DNA of 64,000 nucleotides from Diplosphaera chodatii (lineage: Eukaryota; Chlorophyta; Trebouxiophyceae; Prasiolales; Stichococcaceae). Location of the stretch: the NCBI GenBank assembly GCA_032358165.1, contig JAALGY010000032.1, positions 1,922,001 through 1,986,000 of the forward strand. The letters are read 5' to 3'. Shown here in pieces: positions 22,739-34,242 of this stretch. Within the stretch, counting starts at the first letter, position 1; each line of letters starts with the position of its first letter. A program made the translations under genes and the position numbers. Under the pieces are notes generated by a model that was given only the letters and a program-made list of their open reading frames with translations, was not told where the DNA came from and made no database searches.

Positions 22739-24825
22739 ATGTTCAGGCTGCCGTACCAGTCGCGGCCCGAGGTGGAGGCGTTCGCGCGGCGGGAGCAGGA
22801 GCGCGCCGCCGCGGAGCTGTACAACTACCAGCAGCGGTCGACCCTGACGAACGCAGACCTGGAGCAGCGCCCCGTCTACGAATGGGTGCGCATGCTTTCA
22901 TGCTTCGCCATCCACCATCCGCCTCACATGTCCTCCGTTTGCATCAAGCATCCATGGATCAGGCAACTCTGCGGACCCACCTGTGGGTACTAGAGCGCAC
23001 CTGCTTGATGCAGGTGCTCAGACGCGCTGCGCAGACCACACGCGGCATCGCCCGCATCGATCTTGTGCGCCCCAGGTACCTACTGCTGGCAGACGGTGAT
23101 CAGCATGATCAGCACTGCAGACCCATCACCATGCCAGGATCTCTGCTGACTGGCGACGCGAGCTCTGCAGGATCCCGCAGCTGAGCAGCGACGGTCCGCT
23201 GTGGAGGGCGGGCGCTGGTGACGGCAGGGTTGGCTACCCGTCCGTGCGCGGGGGCCGCGATGCGTACAGCCGCATGCACAGGACCGACTTTGGCGGCAGG
23301 TGTGATGCACTGGCACTGCTGTGCTCACATCCCCTGCAGCAAAGCGCGTGCATTTAGTTACTTGCTATTCACTGCAGCGCTGGGGCTGCATACGATGACG
23401 AGGTAGACCGCTGGGGAGGTTTTGCCAGAGGTGTGCGTCCAGCCAATGCAATGCACACTGCCTTTCTGTATGATGCGCTTTCGTGCGCCTGGCTGCGGAC
23501 TTGACTAATGACACGACACACCAGAACCTCGCCTGCAGGGGCACGTATCAAGCTGATGCGCTGCATTGAGCTGGGGGGCAGCGAGGTGGACAGCAGCAAG
23601 CTGCAGACGCCGCCGCCTGGCACCAACCCGTCCAATGATCCCTTCGGCAGCGGGCAGCCCAGCGATGGCCTGGCCTCGCCAGGCATCCTCGGCAAGGTGC
23701 ATTGAACACTTACACAGGCTGCTCTTTCAGCTGTAAGCACACAGTCTGTAGGTACTGAGGGTGTTGGGTTAGATGCCGTGCTCCCAGGCAATCCCAGCCA
23801 GTGTCTGCAGGTGGCAAACTCCTTCAAGCCGCAGCCGGCGTACCGGACATGGGGTGCGGTGCCGCGAAAGGCGCCTCTGGTGAGTCTGGGCATCGGCGGC
23901 TCCCTGCAGTTGGACGGCGGCCTCAGCCCGGCCATGCGCATCCGCTTCCAGGACTGGCTCACCGTCAAGGTGCGACGTGGCTGCATGCCGACGCTCGACA
24001 GGGCAGAGAATTATGCTGCCTGGGCTGGTGCAGGATGGACATTGTGGCATTCAGGGTCAGCCAGTAACGAGGACGTATGCGTTTGTGCTGTCTTGCATGC
24101 AGTTCCTGCCGCAGCCAGTGCTGAAGCTGCAGAAGAGCCTGCGACTGCCCAACAGCCCCCTCAGTCTGCGGATGCGCTACGAGTGCCCGCTGGAGGCGCT
24201 TGACGATCCGTTCCGGCCTCCAGCTCGCCTGATGTTCAGGCATGCACGTTGTGACTTTGAAAAGGAAGCCATGCACTTGAACACCATCGTGTGTCGCACC
24301 GCAGCAGAGCATCCCCAGCGCCAATAGGAGCTGTAGTCCGGTCATACATGCGTATGCCAGCTCGACAACCTTGTTTGCCATGCCTCGCAGGTTGGACAAC
24401 ATGACAGGCACGGGGGTGCACCTGAATACGCAGGGCGTTCAGTTTGATCAGCGCGTCATCAGTCTGGGCAAGGTGCACAGCAAACGCATGCGCACCCTGG
24501 TGCAGGGTCGGCTGGCATAACCAGCGTTCTTGCCAACTGATGCTTATGGACTCTTGCTGAGACATATCTGTGGCATATCTGCCGACTGTCCACTTGACTG
24601 TGCGGTGTTTTCTTCAGGACACATCTGTCCGGTTTGCTGGCCACGCATACTTCCCGCGCCAGCTGCCAGCACCTGAGGGCAAGCCGCTGCTCGACTGGGA
24701 TGTTGAGCGCATGGTGAGTTCGTTGTTAGTCACAGTGCTTGTTATCTGTCATTATGTGCGGCAGCAGCTGGATGTTGACATGTTACCCTGTTTGTGCTGT
24801 GCAGGGCTTGAAGACATCTTGGTAG
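22739..24825 (+). CDS. Conserved protein of unknown function, beta-rich C-terminal half
   Basis: The start is placed at ATG 22739 (MFRLPYQSRPEVEAFARREQ); an in-frame ATG at 22613 is an alternative. The N-terminal region is charged and helical (AAAELYNYQQRSTLTNADLE). Internal exons include YDDEVDRWGGFAR (about 23390) and ARIKLMRCIELGG. The C-terminal half alternates hydrophobic and polar residues like beta strands: AMRIRFQDWLTVK, FLPQPVLKLQKSLRLPNSPL, LRMRYECPLEAL, PPARLMFR, LDNMTGTGVHLNTQGVQF, TSVRFAGHAYFPRQLP, LDWDVERMGLKTSW. The last intron (donor ATG|GTGAGT, acceptor GCAG|GGC) gives a TAG stop at 24823-24825. The strands suggest a small barrel or sandwich, possibly membrane-associated, but I do not recognise the family. 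No clear signal or transit peptide is visible. Confidence 0.72.
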
Positions 24826-24954
24826 AGTTCTGGTGGCGTTTGCAGCATGACAGGCCGGCTTCATGGCACTTTTCATGGTACTACGCAGAAGCATCGCAGG
24901 ATTTAAGTGCTGTTGCACAAGCGTCATGAAGCTACCAACAGCAGTCTACACGAG

Positions 24955-24959
24955 TTACA
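24955..24959 (-). terminator. TGTAA polyadenylation signal of the DUF212 gene
   Basis: The minus-strand TGTAA (plus-strand TTACA) lies 53 nt past the stop at 25012, the usual algal 3' UTR arrangement. The convergent neighbour stops at 24825. Confidence 0.55.
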
Positions 24960-25011
24960 ATGCTTTCGAAGGCGTTTCGAGGTCTGCCTTTGGCCGCGGC
25001 CCCACTTTCAA

Positions 25012-26383
25012 TTAGCTTACAAAGGCAGAAAGCGGCGTGGGGTAAAACAAGCCGACCATCATACCTAGTGTGGCTCCGCATAACACCTACAGAAAATGAT
25101 GTACTACGTCAAGCCGTGCGATGACAGAAGTGCCGTGGGCCAGGCATTCACTGGCAACAGCCACACTAGCATGGTGACGGGCAATCCACACCTGCAAGGG
25201 CGTGTGACCCAGCACCTCCTTCATCTTCTTCTCGCTGATGGGGTGTCCCTCCAGCAGATCCTCCATCACGATGTTCAACACCTCCGCCTGCTTGCCTGCG
25301 CTTACAGCAAACCGTACCACAGTCGCCGTGTGAAAGGTAGTTTGCTTGCTGAAGGAGCTAGGCCGTCTGCACCAAGCTCCAAGCGTCGCAGCACGCTGCA
25401 TTGGCTGCGTGTGCAGCAGCGGGCGGTGCATCAGAGTACAGGTCCTTGCCTGCATGCCACCGCACGTTGGCTGCATCGTACATGACGACCAAGCTGAAGG
25501 CCAGCGACACTGCAAACAGTGAGCTGCCCAGGCCGAGCTTGTGCCCGACTGCCGTGGTGACCGCCTGTCAGATGGGGGACACGGGCAGCTGGGTCACGAC
25601 GCCTCAGCTGCACCAGCTCGAATGCACTCGCAACCCTGCATGCAGCGCCCGGCAGGTGCCAGCAGGAGTGGTACACGCCAGCAAAGACGTACCATCACCA
25701 GCGCAGAGTGTGATGATGGCATGCCGCCAGAGTCTACAATCGCTGTAATATCCCAAATGCCCTCTTTGATCCGTTTGGTGAAGATCTGCATGGAACAGTT
25801 AGCCCACATGGTCTGAGCGCCCCGAATATCACTCCAGCATCTCTGCAGAAACCCAGTGGCGACCACCCCTACCTTACAAAACTGCGCAGCAAACCACGCC
25901 CAGAAACCGACGACGAACACATAGTTCCCTGAGAGCTGCTGGAGGAGATTGCCCTGAAAGGAGGTCAGCGGCACCGCCGCTGCTGCACCCAGGCACAGCC
26001 CTGGATGCTCTTGGCTAATACACGCCCTGCGGATTGAACATGACAGGTACGGGCTGGTGTCACGCCCTGGAAAGCTTGATCGTGTAAATGGTTGCGGCGG
26101 CGTCCACGTGGGCGTTGCTGCCGTGAACACATCATACGGTCTTGATGATGCTCCACCTGAGGTGCCGGAGGTACCGCAGCGTTGCCGCCACTCCTGAGGC
26201 TGCCCTGGCAATGCTGGCACCGAAATCCGCCGGAAAAGCGCTTTGCGGCGTACCCTGCTGCTGCAAGGGTGGCTGAGGTACACTAAAGGCTGACACACTG
26301 CTGTCGGCGCTGCTGCACCTGTGGCCAACCCTCTGTGCTGACAGCGATCTGAGATGTCCGAAAGCTGTACTGCGCGGAATCAT
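25012..26383 (-). CDS. Divergent PAP2 / DUF212 family membrane protein (haloperoxidase-related)
   Basis: Six exons splice cleanly to 237 residues: 26383-26138, 25953-25873, 25785-25693, 25564-25450, 25295-25192 and 25086-25012. The N-terminus (MIPRSTAFGHLRSLSAQ...) resembles an organelle-targeting peptide. The DUF212 core starts GNLLQQLSGNYVFVV with a membrane helix (VVGFWAWFAAQF). It contains the hallmark DSGGMPSSHSALVM (PAP2-like phosphatase motif residues). A second helix follows (LFAVSLAFSLVVMYDAANV), then WHAGKQAEVLN, and ends VLCGATLGMMVGLFYP...FVS. The last exon is invisible as a long ORF; it was found because it restores the family's GHTPLQ-VL-GxxLG ending. The enzymatic activity of this family is not established. 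Intron 4 has a GC donor. A TGTAA lies just downstream. Confidence 0.93.
25296..25449 (-). other. GC-AG intron in the DUF212 gene
   Basis: Exon 4 ends GTGGCATGCAG and is followed by GCAAGG. The acceptor AGCGCAG precedes GCAAGCAG. Joining G|GC gives WHAGKQAEVLN, matching the AGKQAEVLN-type signature of DUF212 with no gap. The nearest GT donors break frame or add residues. Confidence 0.88.
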
Positions 26384-26821
26384 TGGCTGCGCTGGTGCAA
26401 CAGCACCTGTGTTGACCTGCTGTATGCATATCTGTGGCTGCGTCCACGACAGGCTGCCCAATGCCGTGTGCATGTGCAGGTGTTTCTGCGAACTGCATGC
26501 AGCGGGTGTGCATGGACACCACCTACTTGGCAATGCAGGAATCATGTTGACGGTGTTCGACGGAAACAAGTTAGCGATGGCAATCTTCGGCTGTCATGTG
26601 AAGGTAGGGCTGTGTAACTCGGATCAAAGCTCTAGAATCTCGGCGGATGCTTCATCTGCTGCAGGGCAGGCCTGCCTGATCGAGGATCATGTGACCATGC
26701 TCACTTGGCACAGCCGAGAGTTGCTTGGTCCCGCTGGTGTCACTCGGGGGTCTTGAACGGCTGTGCACTGGGCAGCTGTGTCAAATATATGCAAAAACCA
26801 CCAGCGGCAAGCAAAGCATGT
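26384..26821. other. Intergenic, DUF212 promoter and TWD40-2 3' UTR
   Basis: A tandem minus-strand gap. A TATATTT-like stretch (minus strand, about 26787) is the only AT-rich element. No supported coding sequence. Confidence 0.35.
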
Positions 26822-29800
26822 CTAGACGGTTCGCGGCGCGACAATGGTGATCTTCTCAGGGTCTGCCGAGCTGATCTCCAGCTGCTTGGTCCACTCCTGA
26901 ATGGCGTTGAGGGCATTGCCGGCGCGCCACGAGTGCGTGAACAGCGCTGCCAGCGCGACCAGACCTGCAATCAACGGGGACAGGTGCGGTTGCTGACGGC
27001 CGACACCATCTGGATGGAGTCGGACTGCTGCAGCAAGCAACCCAGCATTTCCAAGTTGCCATCCATGAATAGCCCTTCATGACAGCGCCAGTCTTGCCTG
27101 AGGACTGCAGCGTCTGCTGCACTGTGGCTGGGTCCTGTGCAACAGCAGCAGCGAGCGCCACAACCTGCACGCATCATCCATCAGCAGTATAGACACATGT
27201 AGTCTGTCGGTGGTCAGTGTCGTCGCTTGTGCGTCTGCGCAGGCCGCAGATCAGCGCACTTGTTGTGAGGCTCAAGAATAAAGGGGAGAGGCCGCCGCAG
27301 GGTGGGCATGGGCCCGCACCTGGGGCGCCTTGCGCACGCCGGGCGCGGACAGCAGCGCGGCCAGGGCGTCGGCCTCGCGGGCCATGTCGGCGCGTGCCAT
27401 CTCCAGCAGCACCCGCACCACCTGCTCCGTGGCCAGCCCCGCGCCGCCGGCCGCCACAATGCGCAGCGCGCCCCGCGCCACCTCTGCAACCCGGAAGCGA
27501 CAGTGCGGCTTGCTTCCATCGGCCAGCGCTCTGGTGGTGGCGCCATGGCAGGGAACCCAGGGAGCACCGCCTTGGTGGCAAGGGAGGCAGTTCGCAATGC
27601 GACAGCATGAACACCACAGCGGACCTCTGGCGCCTGCCTCGTTGGCCGCGGACGCGAGCTGAAGCGCCTGGTCTGCCACCGCCGCGATGGCCGCGGCTGC
27701 TGTCCCATATGTCTGCAGCCAGGACGGTAAGGCATCACACCACGTGTGCTGACACCACAGCAGACAGCGTGCATGGGGTCGCTGCCGGGGCGGCGGCGTG
27801 TGCGGCGGCGGCGCACCGAGTGGGTGGCGGCGTCCTGGGCGGCGCGCGCCTGCCGGGCCGCCAGCAGCACCGAGCGCGGCAGCTTCATGGGGATGTCCCA
27901 GTCGATGGTGCCGCCCGCCGACTCCGCCGACATCTCGCTGTCGTCGCTGTCTGACTGGTCGTCTGCGGGCGGCGGGACATGCCGGTGTCAGCTCGCGGTG
28001 CTGCATCACCAGGGGCTTTGCCCAACAATACAGCACATGGAAACCTGCATGACAAGTGCAATCGGACAGGAAGCTCGTGCACATGTACATAAGATTCACC
28101 ATCTGCAAATCCCGCACCTGCTTGGCGCATGCCTGCGAAGTTGGGCCGCTTGCCCGGCTGAGCTGTGGGCAGCCGCGCAGCCAGCTGCTCTGGGGGTATG
28201 GGGCCCGGCAGCCCAAGCTGCGGCGCAACAATGTCAACCCTCCTGACGTCCACGAAGTGCACAGCGACCAGCACCGTTCTGGGCTGTTAGGGTCCTAATA
28301 GTGTTCAGCGGCCTGGACAAGAGTCCTGCATCATGTGCCCACCTGCATGCCGATCAGCTCGGCCAGTCCCGAGTCGGCTGCTGGTTCCTGGGGGCGGTCC
28401 GGCAGGTCGGGCAGCGCCGAGAGCGCCGCGCGCTCGTTGTGCCCCGCCGCAAGCGCCTCCAAGCACTGGAGCGCCCTGCACGGCAGGGAGCACAGCTGGC
28501 CAGCTGAGCTTCTGCTTCCTCCTCATGGCCCTGTGACATACTGATGCAGTCCCAGATGCATATAGCAAACCCATCGTGCATACTCCGCCTGCCAAGCTCC
28601 TGCAGCGGGACATGTACATCACTGTGAGCGAGTGTGACACTCACTGCTTGAACTGGCTGCGCTGGATGGCAAGCGACAGTTCAGCCTGCAGCGAGAGGCC
28701 GGACAGCTGCGCGGCAGCGGCAGCGCCCTCTGGCTGTATCGCCGCAAAGAATCTGCCAATCTCGTCATGGTGCTCCCTCAGCAGGCCTGTCGGAAGAAGG
28801 AATTGGGTGCAGGATGTAAATCCCCAGAGATGAAGACGACATTCTACTTCCATCCTCAAGCCAGGACAGCTTGTGACGCTCTGTGCACCCTTCTCAGCCG
28901 CTTCACGGGCGGCTTCCAGATTGTTGCGGGCCGCCTTGGTGCGCGCTCGGAGGCCTGGCTGTGTGAGCGGCACCAGGAAAGGCTGTCCCAAAGCGTCCTG
29001 CAGATCATCATTCGGGACGCTGATCACAAGCGGCTGTTCGTCCGACAGCTGCTGGCCAAGCGCACTGCACGCTGCAGATCATGGGAGTGACTGCAGCGCG
29101 GCCTGCGCTCACCGCGAGCCACAGGTTGCCGTTGCGCGGGCCCAGCACCACCGCGGCACCCCCCGGCCGCATGCCCTCTGCCGGCAGCGCAGCGCCAGTG
29201 TTGCCCGCCTCTGCAACCGCCCCCTGCAGGCTGGCCAGCGGCACCACCTGCGAGCCCCAGACACCAGCCCCATCCTGGCTACTCTTACAGGGAGTGCCAG
29301 TGAGCAGTTTGTGCATCTGGCTTCAGAATGACACTGGCATGATGTGCTACTGCTGCTGCGCAAGCGATGTCATGGAGCACCTCTAAGAAGGGCTGGTTTG
29401 TGCCACCAAGGCCGATGGTGCGGCCACCACCGCCACCGGCTGCCGCAAAGGCTAGCACAAGCGTGTCAGGCGTGAGCAGGTACAGCTGATGCCGCCGCCA
29501 GACGCCGCTGATGGCATGCTGTACCGGCAGGCTGGCAAACGCCCGGAAGTCTGGTCGCACCGCCGCCAGCACCACCGCATCCTGCCAGAGGTCAATCACT
29601 TCAATCAGGGCCAGCGACGGATGGGCGTGCATCATATCCGTACTGACACCTGGGGGTCTACTGCTGCCTGGACACAGCAGTCGGTAGTGCCGCTGGGTCC
29701 AGAGGTGACAGGGCAATGCTGCATCCATGCCTCATATGCCAGGGCACACAGGGTGACGTCCGGGTCCCATGCGAGCCAGCGCGGCTCCACGATGGGTGAC

Positions 29801-32800
29801 CCCACTGCCTGCTGTCCGCCCCTCCATGAGAAGAACTGTAGCGCCTGCCCTGTCCTCGATCCTGCAGTCCAGGTTTGACAATGATTCATGCCCTGTTGCT
29901 GTGGCCACACCTGACCGCATGTCAACACGACTGTGCAGTGGCACTGGCACGTCAACATGACTGTGCACCCATTGAGCTGTGAAACAGCACAGCACCCACC
30001 CACTCCCTCTAACTGGCCTCAGCCGAACCGTCGGCACCTGAGGTCATGCTGGACGCAAGGGTGATGCCGAGAAGGGCCCCGCCATGCAGCCGGGCTGGGG
30101 CGCCTCCCCGTATGTCCACACGCGCGCTGACCTGCTGCACTGCCCGTGCCGACTCGTCCACCTCGAACACCTGCAACACCATACTCCTCATGCCGGAGTC
30201 CTGGACTGCGACGCTGCGGAGAGCGACGCTGCTTCAAGGGTGAGAACGTCCATCACTAAACTGCAGCAAGTTCCTGGACTCCGGATAGGCTGGTGGATTG
30301 CTGTTGTGTCGCTGTCTTCAGGGCGTGACTTCGGCGCCAGGTACCTGCACACAGGATGCGGCGGCGGCACGCCTCTGGGCCTCCGCCATGGCTGTGGCGC
30401 GGGCGAGCTCCTCCTCCCGCTGCTTGCTCTTCTTTCGGCTGCCCCTGCCAAAGTCCGGGACGGCTGCCGCCGGCGCGTGCAGCACTGCAAAGGTGGACGT
30501 CGTGGCTGCCCACACCTGCACAGCAAGGCAACCACTGCAGCGTGAGACTACAAGGCGTCATAGCCATGACATGTTCTGCGGCCGACACCCGCACATCAGC
30601 AAAACATAAAGTTGTAGTCAACGCTCTACAATGCAGCAACTCGCCAGGTGTGTGCCCACGCCCTCCGTCAGCTTGTCCCAGGTGCCGGCCTCCCCGGCAA
30701 TGAACACCAGGTACTCCCGTGCATGGGGCCAGACGACTGAGACGCACCGTCCGCTGACACTGCACCCCAGCTGCGGCTTGCCTGAGATGAAGAGTGCTTC
30801 CTGCTCAGAAGCTGCGGATCATGCCCTACACATTCCACAGCTCGGAAGCACTGCCATCTGCATCGAAGTGTTTATGCAATCTCGTCAACCTGTGTGCGGG
30901 AGGCGCGCCACGATCTCCCGCGAGGCCAGCTCTGCAGTCAGCTGGCGGGGCCCGCCCTCGCCACCATAGCCCTCGCGTGATGATGTCTGGTAGAAGACCG
31001 CCCACAGCGCCTTGGCAACCACGATCAGAAACGCTTGGCCCTGCAGGCGCACACCAGCTGGTCACTTTTGCATTTGCTGATTGCATCATGGCCACATGAC
31101 TTTCTCATGAGGAGCAATCGATGCCAAGACATCTGCAGCACAGAATTGTAGCATAAGTGTCTGGTCCATCAACAAACTGCCAAGGTTGTGCGCAGCCCCA
31201 CCTTGGACTTGCGGTCCACCAGGCCGCCCAGCAGTGTCACGCCCTTCTGTTGCTGATCCCCCGGTATGAGGCCATTGGCCCTGGCTTCCGCCTCAGCGGC
31301 CGCATTTGCTGCAGCAACCTCGGGCGCCAGCACCGCCTCCAGCTCATCCAAGGTGCCCTTGCACATGAGCATGCTGCTGTGTCAGCTGCTCAGCTGTACT
31401 CCTTCAGATCATCCGCACATGTGAGCTGGTACGCCTGCCAGCTACAGAGCACTTGAAGTGCAAAACAGTGCCAAAAGGCATGCTGCTGCTGGCAAACTCA
31501 TCTACGCAGGCTGACAGAACAGCAAGTTACATGCAATGGCTTCCGGCCTAGCCTGCACCTTGCCCTTGCTGGGGTCGCCCCCCTCATCTTCCAGGTCTTC
31601 GCTGGTGCGGCCCAGCGGCAGCGCGTGCACTGGCGGCATGTCGTACACGTCAAATGACAGAAATGCAACACCTGCGCCGGATGGGACAGTGTGCTGTGAC
31701 GCTGCAGCTGGACACTCATGCCTTGACGATCAATGTGCCGGCTCAAGCAGGTGCGCCCATAAGCTACCTGAGTTGGCCGCGATGGCCACCATGTGGGGCA
31801 GCAGCGGGTGGCAGGCCGCGGTGTACACCTTGGCCACCTTCTTCTGGCCTGGCGGGATCAGGTGCTCCATGGCCAGCAGCTGCTCCACTGCTCCGGTGGT
31901 GGGGTGCAGGCCCCATATTGCTGGCCGCTCCTGCAGTGGTGAGGATCCCCAGCAGCGAGTCGGTGCTTGCCTTGAGGGCGCTGCTTAGCTGTGTGAGGTG
32001 CATGGCTGCGCATGTCAAGGGTTCAGCATGAAAAGATCTCGGGACAACGCCTGACGACTGTTGCCATTGAACTGCACCTCGGACACCAGCAGCAGGCATG
32101 GCTCGTTCCCAAAGGCGGCCGCACCATGGCCACTGAACAGCACCTTGGCCACTGAGCCTTTGGCCAGTGGCTTTGAGGACCCCGCTGGCTGCCATTTGCT
32201 TGTGTCCCAGAAGGATACCCGCCTGTCTTTCTCCTCGCCTGCACGGTGTCCCACAAGGATTTGGGGCGAGCCATCTGCAGACTTTGCCTATAGGTGTCAC
32301 GGGCGCTCACAGGACATACAGCGCAGGAACTGGCGCTGCGAGCACCTGAGGTGGCCAGGCGCAGCTGAGGCTGCTCGGGGGTGTCTGTCAGGTGGCGGAA
32401 GAATGTCAAGCTGCTGACGGGCCCATCGTGTGCCTTCCATGTGGCCACCGGCGCGTGCACTGGGCTGGGCGTCGCGAGTGACGGCTCCCACACTGCAACT
32501 GTGCCATCTGCTGCCGCCGTCACCAGGCGGTCCGGCCCGGCTGGCTCCTTGCTGCCCAGCGGCAGCATGCTGGTCACCGCGCCCTTATGCCCTCCAGCCA
32601 GCTTTGCATACACCTGCATTGCCAGCAGATGCGTTTCAACTCTGTCCTATAAGTTTGCGTCGGTCCTCTGCAAGGAGAGAGCATGCATCCTGCGAGGAGA
32701 CAGCCTGAACTCACTGTAACACTTGCATGTCAGTGTCCATAACGCCGGTCTGTGCTCACCTGCAGCGTCGTCAGATTGATGAGCGCAATGGAGCCACCAG

Positions 32801-33756
32801 AGTGCCCAACCGCCAGCACGGGGCCGAGGATGACTTCGTTGGCGTTGTCGCCTGCCAGGAAGCCCAGCAGCCGCGCGGCGTTGGCGTACAGGAACGCCAG
32901 CGAGGTCGGCGCTTTGCCCTCCCACAGCGTGCGCACCGCCTCCCGCGCGGCGCCGGACACCATGTCGTGGATGACCACCTTGGACTCCACGGCAAACAGC
33001 AGCCAGCGGTGCCCCCGCAGGCCGCCCACTTTGCCTGCGGGGCAGTCAGCAGTAGGATGGCCGGGGTTGGCCCCTTGAAGGCAGGTTGGCAATACAATCC
33101 GGGCCAACGTCTCCATGCGATGGAGTCCAGCACGGGCTCACCCAAGTGCGGGTGGCAGCTGCCGCTGTACGCATGGTGCAGCTGCGAATGCTGTGCTGCC
33201 ATCTGCCAGAAGGCCGTCTCATCATCGCAGAATGCCATGTCCTTGATGGAGCCGCTGATGCTGACCTTTGGCGGGTTCATGATCTGCATGCTCACGCGAT
33301 TTGTCAAACCTCTGCGAGAAGTCAACAACTGACGACCACCCGCAGTGCAGCTCGGCAGGGCGGCCGAACAACTGCACGATGGCAGCGCGCCTGGCTGAGC
33401 TGAGGGCCGAAGAAGTCCGGCTCCTTCTCTGCAGCGCGCTGCAGCAGCGCGTCCTGCATTGCCACATCGTCAGGCGTGCCGACTGTGGTCTCATACACGA
33501 GCTGCTCTGTCTTGAGGTCCCACACGCTGACATTGCCACCCTTGTCCGCAATGGCGAGCCATGGCTGCATCGGGTGGAACTCGATGCATTTGACCTGCAC
33601 ACAGCATCAGAGCTTGCACAGTCGCTCCATGACCGCATTGCCGACCACCGACACCAGCCTGCACTTGCACGCCGGTCGCGTGCTCACCTTGAACCCAGAT
33701 GGCCTGAAGTAGCGCCATCTCAAGCTGTCGCTGGTGGTGTGCACAGCTTCCGTCAT
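26822..33756 (-). CDS. TWD40-2: TWD40-2 / TTRAY-like WD40 subunit of the TSET (TPLATE) endocytic adaptor complex
   Basis: The start is ATG 33756 (MTEAVHTTSDSLRWRYFRPS); exon 1 ends FK|GTGAGC. Next comes KCIEFHPMQPWLAIADKGGN, then SGSIKDMAFCDDETAFWQM, which parallels the start of Arabidopsis At5g24710. First-propeller blades continue at 33040-31500 (LTTLQ; MQVYAKLAGGHKGAVTSMLP; LVTAAADGTVAVWEP; KDRRVSFWDTSKW; AIWGLHPTTGAVEQLLAMEH; VYTAACHPLLPHMVAIAAN). The second half includes LQVFEVDESARAVQQV, IVEPRWLAWDPDVTLCALAY, LIEVIDLWQDAVVLAA, GVWRRHQLYLLTPDT and LLREHHDEIGRFFAAI. An alpha-solenoid-like tail (DWDIPMKLPRSVLLAARQAR; EVARGALRIVAAGGAGLATE) ends at the stop at 26822. The complex is an ancient coat required for clathrin-mediated endocytosis in plants. 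It has many exons; some edges are approximate. A sixth possible GC donor lies near 32050. Confidence 0.85.
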
Positions 33757-34242
33757 GTTATCAAAGGTTGTATGCCAAAGGTCAAACAAGCCTGCTGCTG
33801 CTTATCGACACGTCCATTGATCTGGCTTTACACGACGTGATGCTTGTGTGTGAAGCCGCACATTGCTAGCGACTGTCCAAAGTTGTCTGCAGCGTGACAC
33901 TGTTCCACCTTCATAGGCAGCAACATCGCTTTTGCTGCATGCAGTGCTCGAATTGCAATCGGTCGCACATCAATGTCGTCAAAGATGGCAGCTTGCCTTG
34001 AAGACTTGCTGCAAAAGTAGAACAGTGTGCAGTGTGCCACAACCATGCTTCGCATCATGCTGCCATCGCATGTTGGCGATGTCGGAAGGACGCGAGTGTG
34101 CTGTTGAGGAGCACCGCTGTGCTGGTTGGAGTCCCTTGTGATTTGGCCAGTGGTTGCTGTGCGGCGCAGCCCAGTGCCGAAGGTTTCTGCTGAAAGCACC
34201 GAGCGCACATTTGGTGGAAGCCGCAGCTGAAAGTCGGTGCTG
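33757..34242. promoter_or_regulatory. Divergent promoter region, TWD40-2 / Tat-SF1
   Basis: 486 bases lie between head-to-head start codons. No TATA box or recognisable motif was found; it must hold both promoters. Confidence 0.45.
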
